Counted from the stretch's first letter, positions 44,138-53,565 are shown. The stretch: DNA of 64,000 nucleotides from Dyella sp. A6 (GCF_036320485.1 NZ_CP132911.1:1116001-1180000); one strand, 5' to 3'. The notes: generated from the letters alone by a model not told the origin. Program-made: numbers and translations.

Positions 44138-45085
44138 TCAGCGACGGTGGCGTTGCGGACCGGACGGCGATGCGGGCGCCACCGGGGGACGTGCCGGAGC
44201 GCTGGCGTCCTCGCCGTCCTGCAGTAGCCAGTCCAGCGTCCAGGTTGCGGGGCGGTCCTGCGACAGCAGCCGCGCCATCGCCCGCAGCGGTTCGCGCAGC
44301 ACCTCGTCGAGTTTCCATGGCGCATTCAGGACGACCATGCCGGTGCCGTTGAGGCGCAGCGGCGAATCGTCCGGGTGCACCAGCAGTTCCGCCCGCAGCA
44401 CGCGCTTGGCGCCGCGGTGGCGAAGGTCGCGCAGGAACGGCTGCACCTGGCTGCGCAGCTTGATCGGGTACCACACGGCATAGACGCCGCCGGGCCAGCG
44501 CTGGATGGCTTCCTTCAGCGCCTTGTCGATGGCGTCGTATTCGGCTTCCTGCGCCTCGTAGGGCGGGTCGATCAGCACCAGTCCGCGCTTTTCCTTCGGC
44601 GGCAACAGGCCCTTCAGGGCGGCGTAGCCGTCGCGCGCGTGCACGTGCATGCGCGGGTCGCGGCGAAACAGTTCGCGCAGGCGGTCGGCTTCTTCCGGAT
44701 GCAGTTCGCACAGGTACGCGCTGTCGTGTTCGCGCATCGCGTTGGCGGCCTGTATGGGCGAACCCGGGTACAGCTTCAAACCTTGCTCATTGCCGGGCAG
44801 GGCCAGAATGCTGTCCAGCCAGCGGCGCAGCAGCGGTGGCAGTGCCGCATTGCCGGCGTCGCCGCCGTGCAGGTCGGGAAACAGCAGGCGGCCGATGCCG
44901 TCGCGCCATTCGCCGGTCTTGCCGGCCTCGACACTGTCCAGCGCGTAGCAGCCGCTGCCGGCATGGGTGTCGATCAGCGCGAACGGCGTCGGCTTGGCCT
45001 TTAGCGATTCGACCAGGGCCAGCAGCACGACGTGCTTGAGGACATCGGCGAAATTGCCGGCGTGGTAGGCGTGGCGGTAATTCAT
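44138..45085 (-). CDS. rlmJ: 23S rRNA (adenine2030-N6)-methyltransferase RlmJ
   Basis: 315 residues from ATG 45085 (MNYRHAYHAGNFADVLKH, the family N-terminus; an ATG 6 bases earlier is possible). SAM motif LIDTHAGSGCYAL and catalytic DPPY in LVLIDPPYEAQEAEY. It methylates A2030 of 23S rRNA. The C-terminal 35 residues, rich in Ala, Pro and Arg, extend past the E. coli protein and look disordered. Confidence 0.95.
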   Translation of the reverse strand: MNYRHAYHAGNFADVLKHVVLLALVESLKAKPTPFALIDTHAGSGCYALDSVEAGKTGEWRDGIGRLLFPDLHGGDAGNAALPPLLRRWLDSILALPGNEQGLKLYPGSPIQAANAMREHDSAYLCELHPEEADRLRELFRRDPRMHVHARDGYAALKGLLPPKEKRGLVLIDPPYEAQEAEYDAIDKALKEAIQRWPGGVYAVWYPIKLRSQVQPFLRDLRHRGAKRVLRAELLVHPDDSPLRLNGTGMVVLNAPWKLDEVLREPLRAMARLLSQDRPATWTLDWLLQDGEDASAPARPPVAPASPSGPQRHRR

Positions 45086-45183
45086 GGACATCGGCCGGAC
45101 TGGGAGCCACAAGTATACGTGGCGGCCGGCGCGAAGCCTGCTCCAGAGTTGGCAGCCTCGCACCGGATACGTAGGCTTGCGGG

Positions 45184-45525
45184 ATGTTCCGTCCTGTCAT
45201 CGCCCATCTGCGTCGATACCGCGTCCCGCTGGCGCTGATGCTGTGTGCGTGGCTCAACTTGACCGTTGCCGTGGCATGGGCCCAGCCGGGCGGAGGCTGT
45301 CCGACGATGGATGGCGCTGCGGCCATGCACGGCAGCCCGATGCATGGCGAGGGCGGCCCGGCGGCTCCGGCCTGCGACTGCTGCGCGCATGCACCGACCG
45401 CCCTGCCGTCGACCTGGTCGGCGCTGGCGGGAGCATGGCGGCCCGCCCGTCCGAGCTGGCGACTCGCCACGCTCGGCGTGCCGCACCCGGCACGGCTGCC
45501 ATTGCTGCGACCACCACTGGCCTGA
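45184..45525 (+). CDS. Small CopL-like copper resistance protein
   Basis: 113 residues. A signal-like segment (about 14-33) precedes a Met/His/Cys-rich part (MDGAAAMHGSPMHGEGG, then CDCCAHAP) and a basic C-terminus. Position directly before copA and composition match the small CopL proteins of Xanthomonas, which are needed for copper-inducible expression of copAB. The sequence match is by composition and context rather than strong motif, so the name is tentative. Confidence 0.65.
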   Translation: MFRPVIAHLRRYRVPLALMLCAWLNLTVAVAWAQPGGGCPTMDGAAAMHGSPMHGEGGPAAPACDCCAHAPTALPSTWSALAGAWRPARPSWRLATLGVPHPARLPLLRPPLA

Positions 45526-45619
45526 CTCCGTCACGACTGTCGCCACCCGCTGCGGTGGCGTGCCACGGCCGATGGGCCGTATTCGCTGAATCGTGTTCGT
45601 TGAATGACGGAGTCTGCAA

Positions 45620-47413
45620 ATGTACCCGACAAAACCACGCGGCATCCTGCTGCCTCGCCGACGCTTCGTGCAGGGCCTGGCGCTGGGCGGTGCCGCTGCC
45701 ATGCTGGGCCTTCGCCCGGGACGGCTGTCCGCGCAGGGCAGCAGCATGCCGGCCGTGTTGAGCGGCAGCTCGTACGACCTGACCATCGGCGAGCTGCCGG
45801 TGGATTTCACCGGCCACCGGCGCGTGGCCACCGTGGTCAACGGCCAGTTGCCCGGACCGCTGCTGCGCTGGCGTGAGGGCGACACGATCACCCTGCGCGT
45901 GCGCAACCGGCTGCCGGTGAGTAGCTCGATCCACTGGCACGGCATCATCCTGCCGTCGGACATGGACGGCGTGCCGGGGCTGAGCTTTGCCGGCATCCCG
46001 TCCGGTGGCGAATACACCTATCGCTTCACGGTGAACCAGAAAGGCACTTACTGGTACCACAGTCACACGCGCTTCCAGGAACAGACCGGGCTGTACGGCC
46101 CGATCGTGATCGAGCCGCGCGGCGGCATGCGCCATCCCACCGAACGCGACTACGTGGTGATGCTCAACGACTGGAGCGACACCGATCCCGAGCGTATCTA
46201 CGCCAACCTGAAGAAGCAGAGCGACTACTACAATCTGGGCCAGCCGACGGTGGGCGGCTTCCTGCACGACGTGCGGCGCGATGGACTTTCGCAGGCACTG
46301 GCCGAGCGCCGCATGTGGGAGCGCATGCGCATGAATACCCGCGACCTGTCCGACGTCACCGGCATGACCTACACCTACCTGATGAACGGCCATGCGCCGG
46401 CGGCCAACTGGACCGGTCTGTTCAAGCCCGGCGAAAAGTTGCGGCTGCGCTTCATCAACGGCTCGGCGATGACCTTCTTCGACGTGCGCATCCCCGGCCT
46501 GAAAATGACCGTAGTGGCCGCCGACGGCCAGGACATTGAACCGGTGTCGGTGGACGAGTTCCGCATCGGCGTGGCGGAAACCTACGATGTGATCGTCAAG
46601 CCGCACGGCGACCGTGCGTGGACCATCTTCGCCCAGGCGATGGACCGTTCCGGCTATGCGCGCGGCACGCTGACGCCAGGCGCCGGCATGACCGCGGAGG
46701 TGCCGCCGCTGGATCCGCGGCCGGTGCTGAGCATGGTGGACATGATGGGCGCGGCGGCCATGCACGGGATGCCGGGCATGGCGATAGGCGGCATGAAGGG
46801 TATGAGCGGCATGACGCATGACATGGCGCACGAGGCGATGGATCAGATGGCGATGGGCCATATGGGGTCGCCCCATACGATCGACGCCGCCGATGCCTCA
46901 CGGGTCGCGTCGCCACCGCCGACCGGCCCCGAAGTGGCCATGCGCGTGCTGCACCCGCGCCGCAACCTCGACGATCCCGGCGCCGGCCTGCGCCACAACG
47001 GCCGGCGCGTGCTCACCTACGCCGACCTGCACGCGGTCGATGCGCCGATCTCGCCCAGTGTGGGGCGGGAGGTCGTGCTGCATCTCACCGGCAACATGCA
47101 ACGCTATCTGTGGTCCTTCAACGGCCAGCGCTTCTCCGACGCCAAGCCGCTGCGCTTCCGTTACGGCGAGCATCTGCGCGTGACCCTGATCAACGACACC
47201 ATGATGGCGCACCCGATTCACCTGCACGGCATGTGGAGCGAGCTGGAGTCGCCGGATGGTGCGTTCCAGGCACGCAAGCACACCGTGGTGGTGCAGCCGG
47301 CGCAGCAGGTCAGTTACCGCGTCAGTGCCGATGTGCTGGGGCGCTGGGCCTACCACTGCCACCTGCTGTACCACATGGAGGCGGGCATGTTCCGCGAGGT
47401 GGTGGTGGCATGA
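45620..47413 (+). CDS. copA: Periplasmic multicopper oxidase CopA (copper resistance)
   Basis: 597 residues. Twin-arginine signal LPRRRFVQGLALGG at about 11-24. Three cupredoxin domains with copper ligands: SIHWHGI and YWYHSHT in the first, and HPIHLHGMW and YHCHLLYHMEAGM in the last. A Met-rich insert (about 370-420; MHGMPGM, GGMKGMSGMTHDM) could bind Cu(I). CopA oxidises Cu(I) in the periplasm. GGAG precedes the ATG. Its stop overlaps the copB start. Confidence 0.95.
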   Translation: MYPTKPRGILLPRRRFVQGLALGGAAAMLGLRPGRLSAQGSSMPAVLSGSSYDLTIGELPVDFTGHRRVATVVNGQLPGPLLRWREGDTITLRVRNRLPVSSSIHWHGIILPSDMDGVPGLSFAGIPSGGEYTYRFTVNQKGTYWYHSHTRFQEQTGLYGPIVIEPRGGMRHPTERDYVVMLNDWSDTDPERIYANLKKQSDYYNLGQPTVGGFLHDVRRDGLSQALAERRMWERMRMNTRDLSDVTGMTYTYLMNGHAPAANWTGLFKPGEKLRLRFINGSAMTFFDVRIPGLKMTVVAADGQDIEPVSVDEFRIGVAETYDVIVKPHGDRAWTIFAQAMDRSGYARGTLTPGAGMTAEVPPLDPRPVLSMVDMMGAAAMHGMPGMAIGGMKGMSGMTHDMAHEAMDQMAMGHMGSPHTIDAADASRVASPPPTGPEVAMRVLHPRRNLDDPGAGLRHNGRRVLTYADLHAVDAPISPSVGREVVLHLTGNMQRYLWSFNGQRFSDAKPLRFRYGEHLRVTLINDTMMAHPIHLHGMWSELESPDGAFQARKHTVVVQPAQQVSYRVSADVLGRWAYHCHLLYHMEAGMFREVVVA

Positions 47414-48333
47414 GCGCGCATCGTCGCACCTTGTTGCTGTCCGCCATGCTGCTGCCCGGTCTGGCGATGGCGTCCGCTGCACAGCAGACGACCGCGCCGG
47501 CCACGATGGACATGCCGGGCATGCCGATGCGGCCGATGAAGCATGCGATGCCAGCGAAGCCGATGGTCACGCCCAAGACTAAGGCGCCGCAGCGCAAGCT
47601 GCCGCCGAACGACCACGTTCCGCCCGCGCCACCGCAGCATCCGATGCCGGCGCTGTCCTCGGCGAGTGTTGCCGGCGTGATGCACATGCGCGATCACCCG
47701 GTGCTGGGCATGCTGCTGGTGCAGCGGCTGGAGCGCGACTTCGCCCAGCACGGTGGTGCCAGCACGGCCTGGAGCATGGAAGGCTGGTGGGGCGGGGACA
47801 TCGACCGGTTGTGGCTGGACAGCGAGGGCGAGCATGCAAGTGACGGCACCCGCGATGCGCGGGTCGAAGCCTTCTGGGGGCACGCCGTGGCCAGCTTCTG
47901 GGATACCCGGCTCGGTGTTCGTCACGACTTCGGACAGGGGCCTTCGCGCAACTGGATAGCGGCTGGTGTGGAAGGCCTGGCGCCGTACTGGTTCGAACTG
48001 AATGCCACCGTGTATGCGGGGCCGCAGGGACGTACCGCCGCCCGCACCGAGGTGAACTACGAACTGTTCTTCACCCAGCGGCTGATCCTGCAGCCGTCGC
48101 TGGAAATGAATCTGTACGGCAAGAGCGATCAGCAGCGCGATATCCACGCCGGTCTTGCCACGGCCGAGCTGGGCCTGCGCCTGCGTTACGAGTTCAGTCG
48201 CCGCTTCGCGCCGTATGTCGGCGTGTCATGGGCTTATCGCCACCCGGTCGACAATGTCCTGTTGCCACCGTGGCGACAGCCGGAGCCGGTGCATGCGCTG
48301 ACCTGGCTGGCCGGGGTACGCTTCTGGTTCTGA
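47410..48333 (+). CDS. copB: Outer membrane copper resistance protein CopB
   Basis: 307 residues from ATG 47410, overlapping the copA stop by 4 bases. Signal peptide (about 1-24), a Met/His-rich N-terminal segment (MDMPGMPMRPMKHAMPAKPM) and a beta-barrel domain (about 95-307; SMEGWWGGDIDRLWLDSEGE) ending in RFWF. CopB may sequester copper or pass it through the outer membrane. It is part of the copA-copB-cytochrome operon. Confidence 0.93.
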   Translation: MSAHRRTLLLSAMLLPGLAMASAAQQTTAPATMDMPGMPMRPMKHAMPAKPMVTPKTKAPQRKLPPNDHVPPAPPQHPMPALSSASVAGVMHMRDHPVLGMLLVQRLERDFAQHGGASTAWSMEGWWGGDIDRLWLDSEGEHASDGTRDARVEAFWGHAVASFWDTRLGVRHDFGQGPSRNWIAAGVEGLAPYWFELNATVYAGPQGRTAARTEVNYELFFTQRLILQPSLEMNLYGKSDQQRDIHAGLATAELGLRLRYEFSRRFAPYVGVSWAYRHPVDNVLLPPWRQPEPVHALTWLAGVRFWF

Positions 48334-48368
48334 GATATGCACTGCACGCAAACGAAAGGGGCAATTCG

Positions 48369-48971
48369 ATGACATTCTTCAAGACCGTGCTGGCGGTCGT
48401 GCTGGTCGCGCTGCTGGGTATCGCCGGCTTCGTGTATTCCGGCTGGTACGACATCGGCGCCGACAGCCCGCACTGGGCATCGACCTTTGCCGTGCTGAAT
48501 ACGCTGCGCCAGCGCTCCATCGCGCATCATGCCGAAGGCGTCACGGTGCCGGGTGACCTGGACGACCCGAAGGTGATACTCAAGGGTGCCGGGCAGTACG
48601 CGGCCATGTGCACCGGCTGCCATCTCGCACCGGGCATGGCCGGGTCGGAGATCAGGCCGGGCCTGTATCCGCGGCCGCCGGTGCTGTGGCACATGCAGAT
48701 CGATCCGCGCGAGGCGTTCTGGGTGATCAAGCACGGCATCAAGATGAGCGCGATGCCGGCCTGGGGCACCAGCCACGACGACGCCACGATCTGGAGCATG
48801 GTGGCGTTCCTGCGCAAGCTGCCCACGCTGAGCCCGGCCGAGTACCTGGCGATCGTGGCGAAGGCGCCGCCGGACGACGACATGGACCCCGCTCACAAGG
48901 CAACCGGCAAGTCCGCCAGTTCGCCCGCGCCGGCGACTTCGGCGCCGGCCTCGGCGGCGACCGCCATGTAG
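48369..48971 (+). CDS. Membrane-anchored c-type cytochrome downstream of copB
   Basis: 200 residues from ATG 48369 (AAAGGGG upstream). N-terminal transmembrane anchor (about 7-24), one haem motif CTGCH at 81-85, and the axial Met segment KMSAMPAWG near 130. The C-terminus is Ala/Ser/Pro-rich. It lies 35 bases after copB, so it is likely in the copper operon, perhaps as electron acceptor for copper oxidation or as a copper-stress respiration component (inference). Confidence 0.85.
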   Translation: MTFFKTVLAVVLVALLGIAGFVYSGWYDIGADSPHWASTFAVLNTLRQRSIAHHAEGVTVPGDLDDPKVILKGAGQYAAMCTGCHLAPGMAGSEIRPGLYPRPPVLWHMQIDPREAFWVIKHGIKMSAMPAWGTSHDDATIWSMVAFLRKLPTLSPAEYLAIVAKAPPDDDMDPAHKATGKSASSPAPATSAPASAATAM

Positions 48972-48978
48972 GCGGCGG

Positions 48979-49908
48979 TCACTCGACGATGTTGTGGCTT
49001 TCGGCGGTGCCCAGCAGCTCGGCCTGCGCGGGCGCCTGCTGGCGCCTTGCCAGCAGCGGATGGGTGAACACAGCCAGCAGGATCACCACCACGCCAGCAT
49101 AGAACCAGTGATCCAACTGGTGCTGCTCGCCGAGCAGCAGCATCGCCAGCACGATCGCGTAGACCGGTTCCAGATTGGTCACCATCTGCGTGCCGAACGC
49201 GCTCAGGTGGCGAAGCGCGACCAGCGCCAGCGCGAACGGCAGCAGGGTGCAGCCGAACGCCAATGCCAGCAGCAGCAGTGTGTCGTGCAGGTCGGGCAGC
49301 ACGAAAGCCGGGCCGGTGTGGGGCAGCAGCGGTGCCAGCAGGGTCAGGAACAGGGTGCCCGTGCCCAGCTCGATGCAGGTCACCGTCAGCGGGTCGCCAT
49401 GCTCGACCAGCCGCTTGTTGAGCGAGCCGAACAGCGCCACGAACAGGGCCGACAGCACACCCACCGCAATGCCGATGCGCATGCCGCTGGGCACGCCGCC
49501 CACCACCATCGCCACGCCGGGGACCACCGCCACGCCGATCATCAGTTCGCGCGGGTCGAAGCGGCGGCGCGCCACCCACGGTTCGATGAAGGACAGGAAC
49601 ACCGGGCCCAGGGCGATGCAGGTGGCACCCACCGAGGCGTTGGAAAGCTTGATCGCCGCGTAGAAGGTCAGCCAGTGCAGCGAGACCAGCGCACCGATGC
49701 CGGCATAGGCCCAGCGCAACCGCATCGGCATCGCGCGCAGGCCGCGCCACACCTTCGGCACCAGCAGCAGCGCGGCGGTGACCATCAGCATGCGCCACCA
49801 CACCAGCGGCAGCGCGGGCAGGGTGATCACCTTGCCGAGGATGGCGGTGAAGCCCCACAGAAGAACGCAGAAATGGATCTGCAGACGGGCACGGTTGACG
49901 GGTTGCAT
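48979..49908 (-). CDS. DMT-superfamily transporter (EamA family)
   Basis: 309 residues with about ten transmembrane helices in two EamA repeats (VLLWGFTAILGKVITLPALP; LSALFVALFGSLNKRLVEHG). The second repeat ends with FGTQMVTNLEPVYAIVLAML, a typical EamA motif. It is an exporter of small metabolites; the substrate is not predictable. Convergent with the cytochrome gene by a 7-base gap. Confidence 0.9.
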   Translation of the reverse strand: MQPVNRARLQIHFCVLLWGFTAILGKVITLPALPLVWWRMLMVTAALLLVPKVWRGLRAMPMRLRWAYAGIGALVSLHWLTFYAAIKLSNASVGATCIALGPVFLSFIEPWVARRRFDPRELMIGVAVVPGVAMVVGGVPSGMRIGIAVGVLSALFVALFGSLNKRLVEHGDPLTVTCIELGTGTLFLTLLAPLLPHTGPAFVLPDLHDTLLLLALAFGCTLLPFALALVALRHLSAFGTQMVTNLEPVYAIVLAMLLLGEQHQLDHWFYAGVVVILLAVFTHPLLARRQQAPAQAELLGTAESHNIVE

Positions 49909-49969
49909 GGGGCGCGGGCCGAAGGAAGGCCCGCTATTTTACGTCGTGCCGGTGCCCGCGATGCAGGGT

Positions 49970-50758
49970 TCAGTCGCTGTCGCCGGGCTGGGCCTTCCAG
50001 TAGCCCTTGGCCTGGATCCAGTCCTTCGGCACGCCGCGCTGGTCCAGCCACAGCCGCATGGCACGGGTGCGTCCCGATTCGGCGGCGATCCAGTAGAACG
50101 TGTCGCCGGGGTAGGCGGGCAGGGCCTGTAGTGCCTGCTCCAGACGTCCGCTGTGGTCGCCGGGCTGGCCGTCGCGGGGCAGCCAGTGGATCTCGACATC
50201 GGCACGGGACGGCAGTGCCTGACGGTCGGCGTCGCCGGGAATCTCGACCAGTACGGTGGCGTGCATGCCGGCCGGCATCTCGCTCAGCCAGCGGCCGATG
50301 GCCGGCAGGGCGGTCTCGTCGCCGACCAGCACGTAGCGGTCGAAGTCGTCGGCGATCACGAACGAGCCGCGTGGTCCACCTGCGCCGAGCTGCTGGCCGG
50401 GCGCGGCCTGGGCGGCCCAGCTGGCGGCGGGGCCGTCGCCGTGCAGCACGAAGTCGACGGTCAGTTCGCCGCGCCCGGCATCGTGGTGGCGCGGGGTGTA
50501 GTCGCGCATCGGTGACGGGGTCAGGCCGGGTGGTGGTTCCAGCCCATCCGGGCCCGGCCTGGGCAGGACCAGCTGACCATCGGGGTGGGGAAAGAACAGC
50601 TTCACGTGATCGTCGGGCGATGCGCTGTGGAAGCCGCGCAGCTCATCTCCGCCGAGTACGACGCGCTGCATGTGCGGGGTCAGGCGTTCGACGCGCAACA
50701 CGTCGAGGGTGCGCAGAACCACTTCGTGGCGCAGGCGCTGGTGCTGGTGTGTGGTCAT
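49970..50758 (-). CDS. Siderophore-interacting protein (FAD/NAD(P)H ferric reductase, ViuB-like)
   Basis: 262 residues from ATG 50758. The FAD domain includes MRDYTPRHHDAGRGELTVDF (RxYTxR) and GDGPAASWAAQAAPGQQL. The NAD(P)H domain has YVLVGDETALPAIGRWLSEM and TFYWIAAESGRTRAMRLWL. It reduces ferric siderophores in the cytoplasm to release iron. It follows the PadR gene on the same strand by 98 bases, so it is probably co-regulated with it. Confidence 0.92.
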   Translation of the reverse strand: MTTHQHQRLRHEVVLRTLDVLRVERLTPHMQRVVLGGDELRGFHSASPDDHVKLFFPHPDGQLVLPRPGPDGLEPPPGLTPSPMRDYTPRHHDAGRGELTVDFVLHGDGPAASWAAQAAPGQQLGAGGPRGSFVIADDFDRYVLVGDETALPAIGRWLSEMPAGMHATVLVEIPGDADRQALPSRADVEIHWLPRDGQPGDHSGRLEQALQALPAYPGDTFYWIAAESGRTRAMRLWLDQRGVPKDWIQAKGYWKAQPGDSD

Positions 50759-50856
50759 CGTGGGGGTTCCGTGGACATGGGTGGGCGCGTGGCGACGGCT
50801 GCGCGTGATGTCGGCAGGCCTTTCGCGGTGGCGCCTGCCGGTGCGGCGAGGCCGGT

Positions 50857-51513
50857 TCAGTCGTTCTGGTCGCCGGTGGCGATGTCGTGGGCGGCGCGTT
50901 CGAGAATCGTCGCCACGCGCTGGGCTTCGTCCTTGTTCCACTCTCCGCCACGCATCAGCATGGCGTGCTTGATGGCGTGCATGGCCTTGTGCACGGTGGC
51001 CGGCATGGCCATCTTGGCGGCCATGCGCGCGCTGCGCCGGGTGCGCTCGGTGGCGGCTTCCACCGCATCACGGTTTTCGTCGAGAAAGGCGCGGCCGTCA
51101 TCGGTGATGCCGTAGAGCTTGCGGTTGCCCTGAGCACTCTGGATCTCGGCATAACCCAGCTCTTCCAGCATGGTGAGGGTGGGGTAGATCGCGCCGGGGC
51201 TGGGTGTGTACTGGCCGTGGAACATCTCCTCGATGATCCGGATCAGCTCATAGCCGTGGCGTGGCTGCTGCTCGATCAGCGCCAGCAGCAACAGCTTCAG
51301 GTCACCGTGGCCGAACATGCGGCCGCCGCCGTGCCGGCCGCCGCCGCGCAGGTCGTTCCATTCGCCGAACGCGTCGCCGCCCTGGCGGTGGCGTCCGAAC
51401 GGGCCGCGTGCGGCGTGCCGTTCGTAGGCGTCGCGCTCATCCGGGCCGGCATCGCCGAAACCATGGTGGAACGCGTGGTGCATGGACCTGAAAAAGTGGC
51501 GATGCATGCGCAT
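50857..51513 (-). CDS. PadR-family transcriptional regulator with His/Gly-rich N-terminus
   Basis: 218 residues from ATG 51513 (GGAAG 6 bases upstream). About 70 N-terminal residues are rich in His, Gly and Arg (MHHAFHHGFGDAG, GGGRHGGGRMFGHGD), unlike a typical PadR, and could bind a metal. The PadR winged helix follows (LKLLLLALIEQQPRHGYELI, YTPSPGAIYPTLTMLEELGY), with a C-terminal helical dimerisation part. It is divergent from the ABC exporter across a strong palindrome and likely represses one or both directions. Confidence 0.9.
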   Translation of the reverse strand: MRMHRHFFRSMHHAFHHGFGDAGPDERDAYERHAARGPFGRHRQGGDAFGEWNDLRGGGRHGGGRMFGHGDLKLLLLALIEQQPRHGYELIRIIEEMFHGQYTPSPGAIYPTLTMLEELGYAEIQSAQGNRKLYGITDDGRAFLDENRDAVEAATERTRRSARMAAKMAMPATVHKAMHAIKHAMLMRGGEWNKDEAQRVATILERAAHDIATGDQND

Positions 51514-51523
51514 GACATTCTTC

Positions 51524-51556
51524 CGATATATCTTAAGTGACGAAAAAGATATATCG
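51524..51556. promoter_or_regulatory. 11-bp inverted repeat in the padR/ABC exporter divergent region
   Basis: CGATATATCTT at 51524-51534 and AAGATATATCG at 51546-51556 form a perfect inverted repeat with 11 bases between. The site lies 10 bases upstream of the padR start and ahead of the ABC gene, in an AT-rich patch. It is a textbook operator position for the PadR protein (binding inferred). Confidence 0.7.
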
Positions 51557-51638
51557 TAGTCATGTCGAATTCAAGGGTGCCGCGGTCCTCACCGGCGAGG
51601 CCATGGCATGCTCGCCTCAACCTGCTACGGAATACCCC

Positions 51639-53522
51639 ATGCCTGCTCCCCGCACCGGCCGTCGTGGCGCTCACGATCCCTTGCCACCGCCGAAGAACAT
51701 GCGCGAACGCTTCATGGCGCTGCGCAACCTGCCGCCCTTCCTGGCCAGCATCTGGCGCACCAGTCCGTGGCTCTGCGTGGCGACCATCGTGCTGCGTCTG
51801 CTGCGCGCGTTGCTGCCGGTGACCACCTTGTACGTGGGCAAGCTGATCATCGACATGGTGGTGCACCTGCTGGCGTCGGGCAGTGCACACATGCCCGTGT
51901 CGGGCTGGCTCAGTAGCCCGGCGCTGGAGCACCTGTGGCTGCTGCTGGCGATGGAGTTCGGGCTGGGCGTGGCGGCCGACCTGCTCGGCCGCGCCGTGGC
52001 GATGATTGATTCGCTGCTGTCCGAGCTGTACGCCAACAGCACCAGCGCGCGACTGATGGAGCACGCCGCCGCGCTGGACCTGGAGGACTTCGAGGACGCC
52101 GACCTGCAGGACCGGCTGGACCGCGCGCGCCGCCAGCTGGCCGGACGCAGCGGCCTGCTGTCGCAGCTGCTGGGGCAGGCTCAGGACATGGTGACCGTGG
52201 TGAGTTTCGCGGTGGGCCTGCTGGTCTACGCGCCGTGGCTGATCGTGCTGCTGCTGGTGGCGCTGGTGCCGGCCTTCCTGGGCGAATTCCACTTCAATGC
52301 GCAGAGCTACGAAGTGAACCACCGATGGACGCCGGAGCGGCGCGAGCTGGATTACCTGCGCATGCTCGGCGCCAGCGCGCAGACCGCCAAGGAAGTGAAG
52401 AGCTTCGGCCTCAACCGCTTCCTGGTCGACCGCTACCGCGAGCTGTCGTGGTCGATCTACCGCGCGAACCGCCGGGTGGCGCTGCGCCGCGCGGGCTGGG
52501 GCGGGCTGTTCACCACCATCGGCACGGCCGGCTACTACGCGGCCTACGTATTCATCGCCTGGCGCACGGTGCGCGGCGAGTTCAGCGTGGGCGACCTCAC
52601 CTTCCTGTCGTCCTCGTTCCGGCGGCTGCGCAGCCTGCTGGAAAGCCTGCTTACCGGGTTCTCGCAGGTGGCCGGGCAGGCGCTGTACCTGGACGACCTG
52701 TTCTCGTTCTTCCGCATCCAGCCGGAAATCCTGTCGCCGGCGCAGCCCAGGCCGTTCCCGCAGCCGATCCGCGAGGGCTTCCGTTTCGAGGATGTGGGGT
52801 TCCGCTATCCCGGTGCCCAGCGCTGGGCGGTGCGCCATCTCGACTTCACCCTGCATGCGGGCGAAGTGCTGGCGCTGGTCGGCGAGAACGGCGCCGGCAA
52901 GACGACCCTGGTGAAGCTGCTCTCAAGGCTGTACGACCCGGACGAAGGGCGCATTCTTCTGGACGGCCATCCGCTGTCCGAGTACGACCTCGAAGAGCTG
53001 CGCGCGAATGTCGGGGTGATCTTCCAGGACTACGTGCGCTACTACTTCGACGCCGCGCAGAACATCGCGGTGGGGCGCATCGACGCGCGCGACGACCGCT
53101 CGCGCATCGAGGATGCCGCCCGGCGCAGCGTGGCCGACGAGGTGATCGGCCGGCTGCCAAAGGGCTACGCGCAGATGCTGGGCAAGCTGTTCAAAGACGG
53201 TGTCGACCTGTCCGGTGGCGAATGGCAGAAGATCGCCATCGCCCGTGCCTACATGCGCGACGCGCAACTGCTGATCCTGGACGAACCCACCTCGGCGCTG
53301 GACGCGCGCTCGGAGTTCGAGGTGTTCCAGCGCTTCCGCGAACTGTCGCACGGGCGCAGCGCGGTGATCATCTCGCACCGCTTCTCCACCGTGCGCATGG
53401 CCGACCGCATCATCGTGATGGAGGGCGGCCGGATCGAGTCGATCGGCAGCCACGACGAACTGGTGGACGCGGGTGGCCGTTACGCGGAGCTGTTCGAATT
53501 GCAGGCGGCGGGCTACCGGTGA
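51639..53522 (+). CDS. ABC exporter, fused permease and ATPase
   Basis: 627 residues from ATG 51639 (ACGGAAT upstream; earlier in-frame ATGs have weaker sites). Six-helix membrane domain (about 35-350), then the ATPase: Walker A GENGAGKTTL, Q loop VIFQDYVRYYF, signature LSGGEWQKIAIARA, Walker B LLILDEPTSALD and H loop ISHRFSTV. A half-transporter that likely forms a homodimer. The substrate is unknown; the divergent PadR suggests drug- or metal-inducible expression. Confidence 0.93.
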   Translation: MPAPRTGRRGAHDPLPPPKNMRERFMALRNLPPFLASIWRTSPWLCVATIVLRLLRALLPVTTLYVGKLIIDMVVHLLASGSAHMPVSGWLSSPALEHLWLLLAMEFGLGVAADLLGRAVAMIDSLLSELYANSTSARLMEHAAALDLEDFEDADLQDRLDRARRQLAGRSGLLSQLLGQAQDMVTVVSFAVGLLVYAPWLIVLLLVALVPAFLGEFHFNAQSYEVNHRWTPERRELDYLRMLGASAQTAKEVKSFGLNRFLVDRYRELSWSIYRANRRVALRRAGWGGLFTTIGTAGYYAAYVFIAWRTVRGEFSVGDLTFLSSSFRRLRSLLESLLTGFSQVAGQALYLDDLFSFFRIQPEILSPAQPRPFPQPIREGFRFEDVGFRYPGAQRWAVRHLDFTLHAGEVLALVGENGAGKTTLVKLLSRLYDPDEGRILLDGHPLSEYDLEELRANVGVIFQDYVRYYFDAAQNIAVGRIDARDDRSRIEDAARRSVADEVIGRLPKGYAQMLGKLFKDGVDLSGGEWQKIAIARAYMRDAQLLILDEPTSALDARSEFEVFQRFRELSHGRSAVIISHRFSTVRMADRIIVMEGGRIESIGSHDELVDAGGRYAELFELQAAGYR

Positions 53523-53528
53523 ACGCGC

Positions 53529-53558
53529 GGTGCCCCGGCATGCGAAGGCCGGGGCACC
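53529..53558. terminator. Hairpin between convergent ABC exporter and OYE genes
   Basis: Perfect 11-bp arms GGTGCCCCGGC and GCCGGGGCACC with an 8-base loop lie in the 43-base gap between two convergent stops. There is no clear T run, so it may act with Rho or as a bidirectional 3' end stabiliser. Confidence 0.6.
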
Positions 53559-53565
53559 TGAGGCG

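Noticed and set aside
48994-50808. A 604-codon plus-strand frame over the EamA and siderophore-interacting genes
   Set aside because: Antisense shadow with low-complexity Arg/Gln composition.
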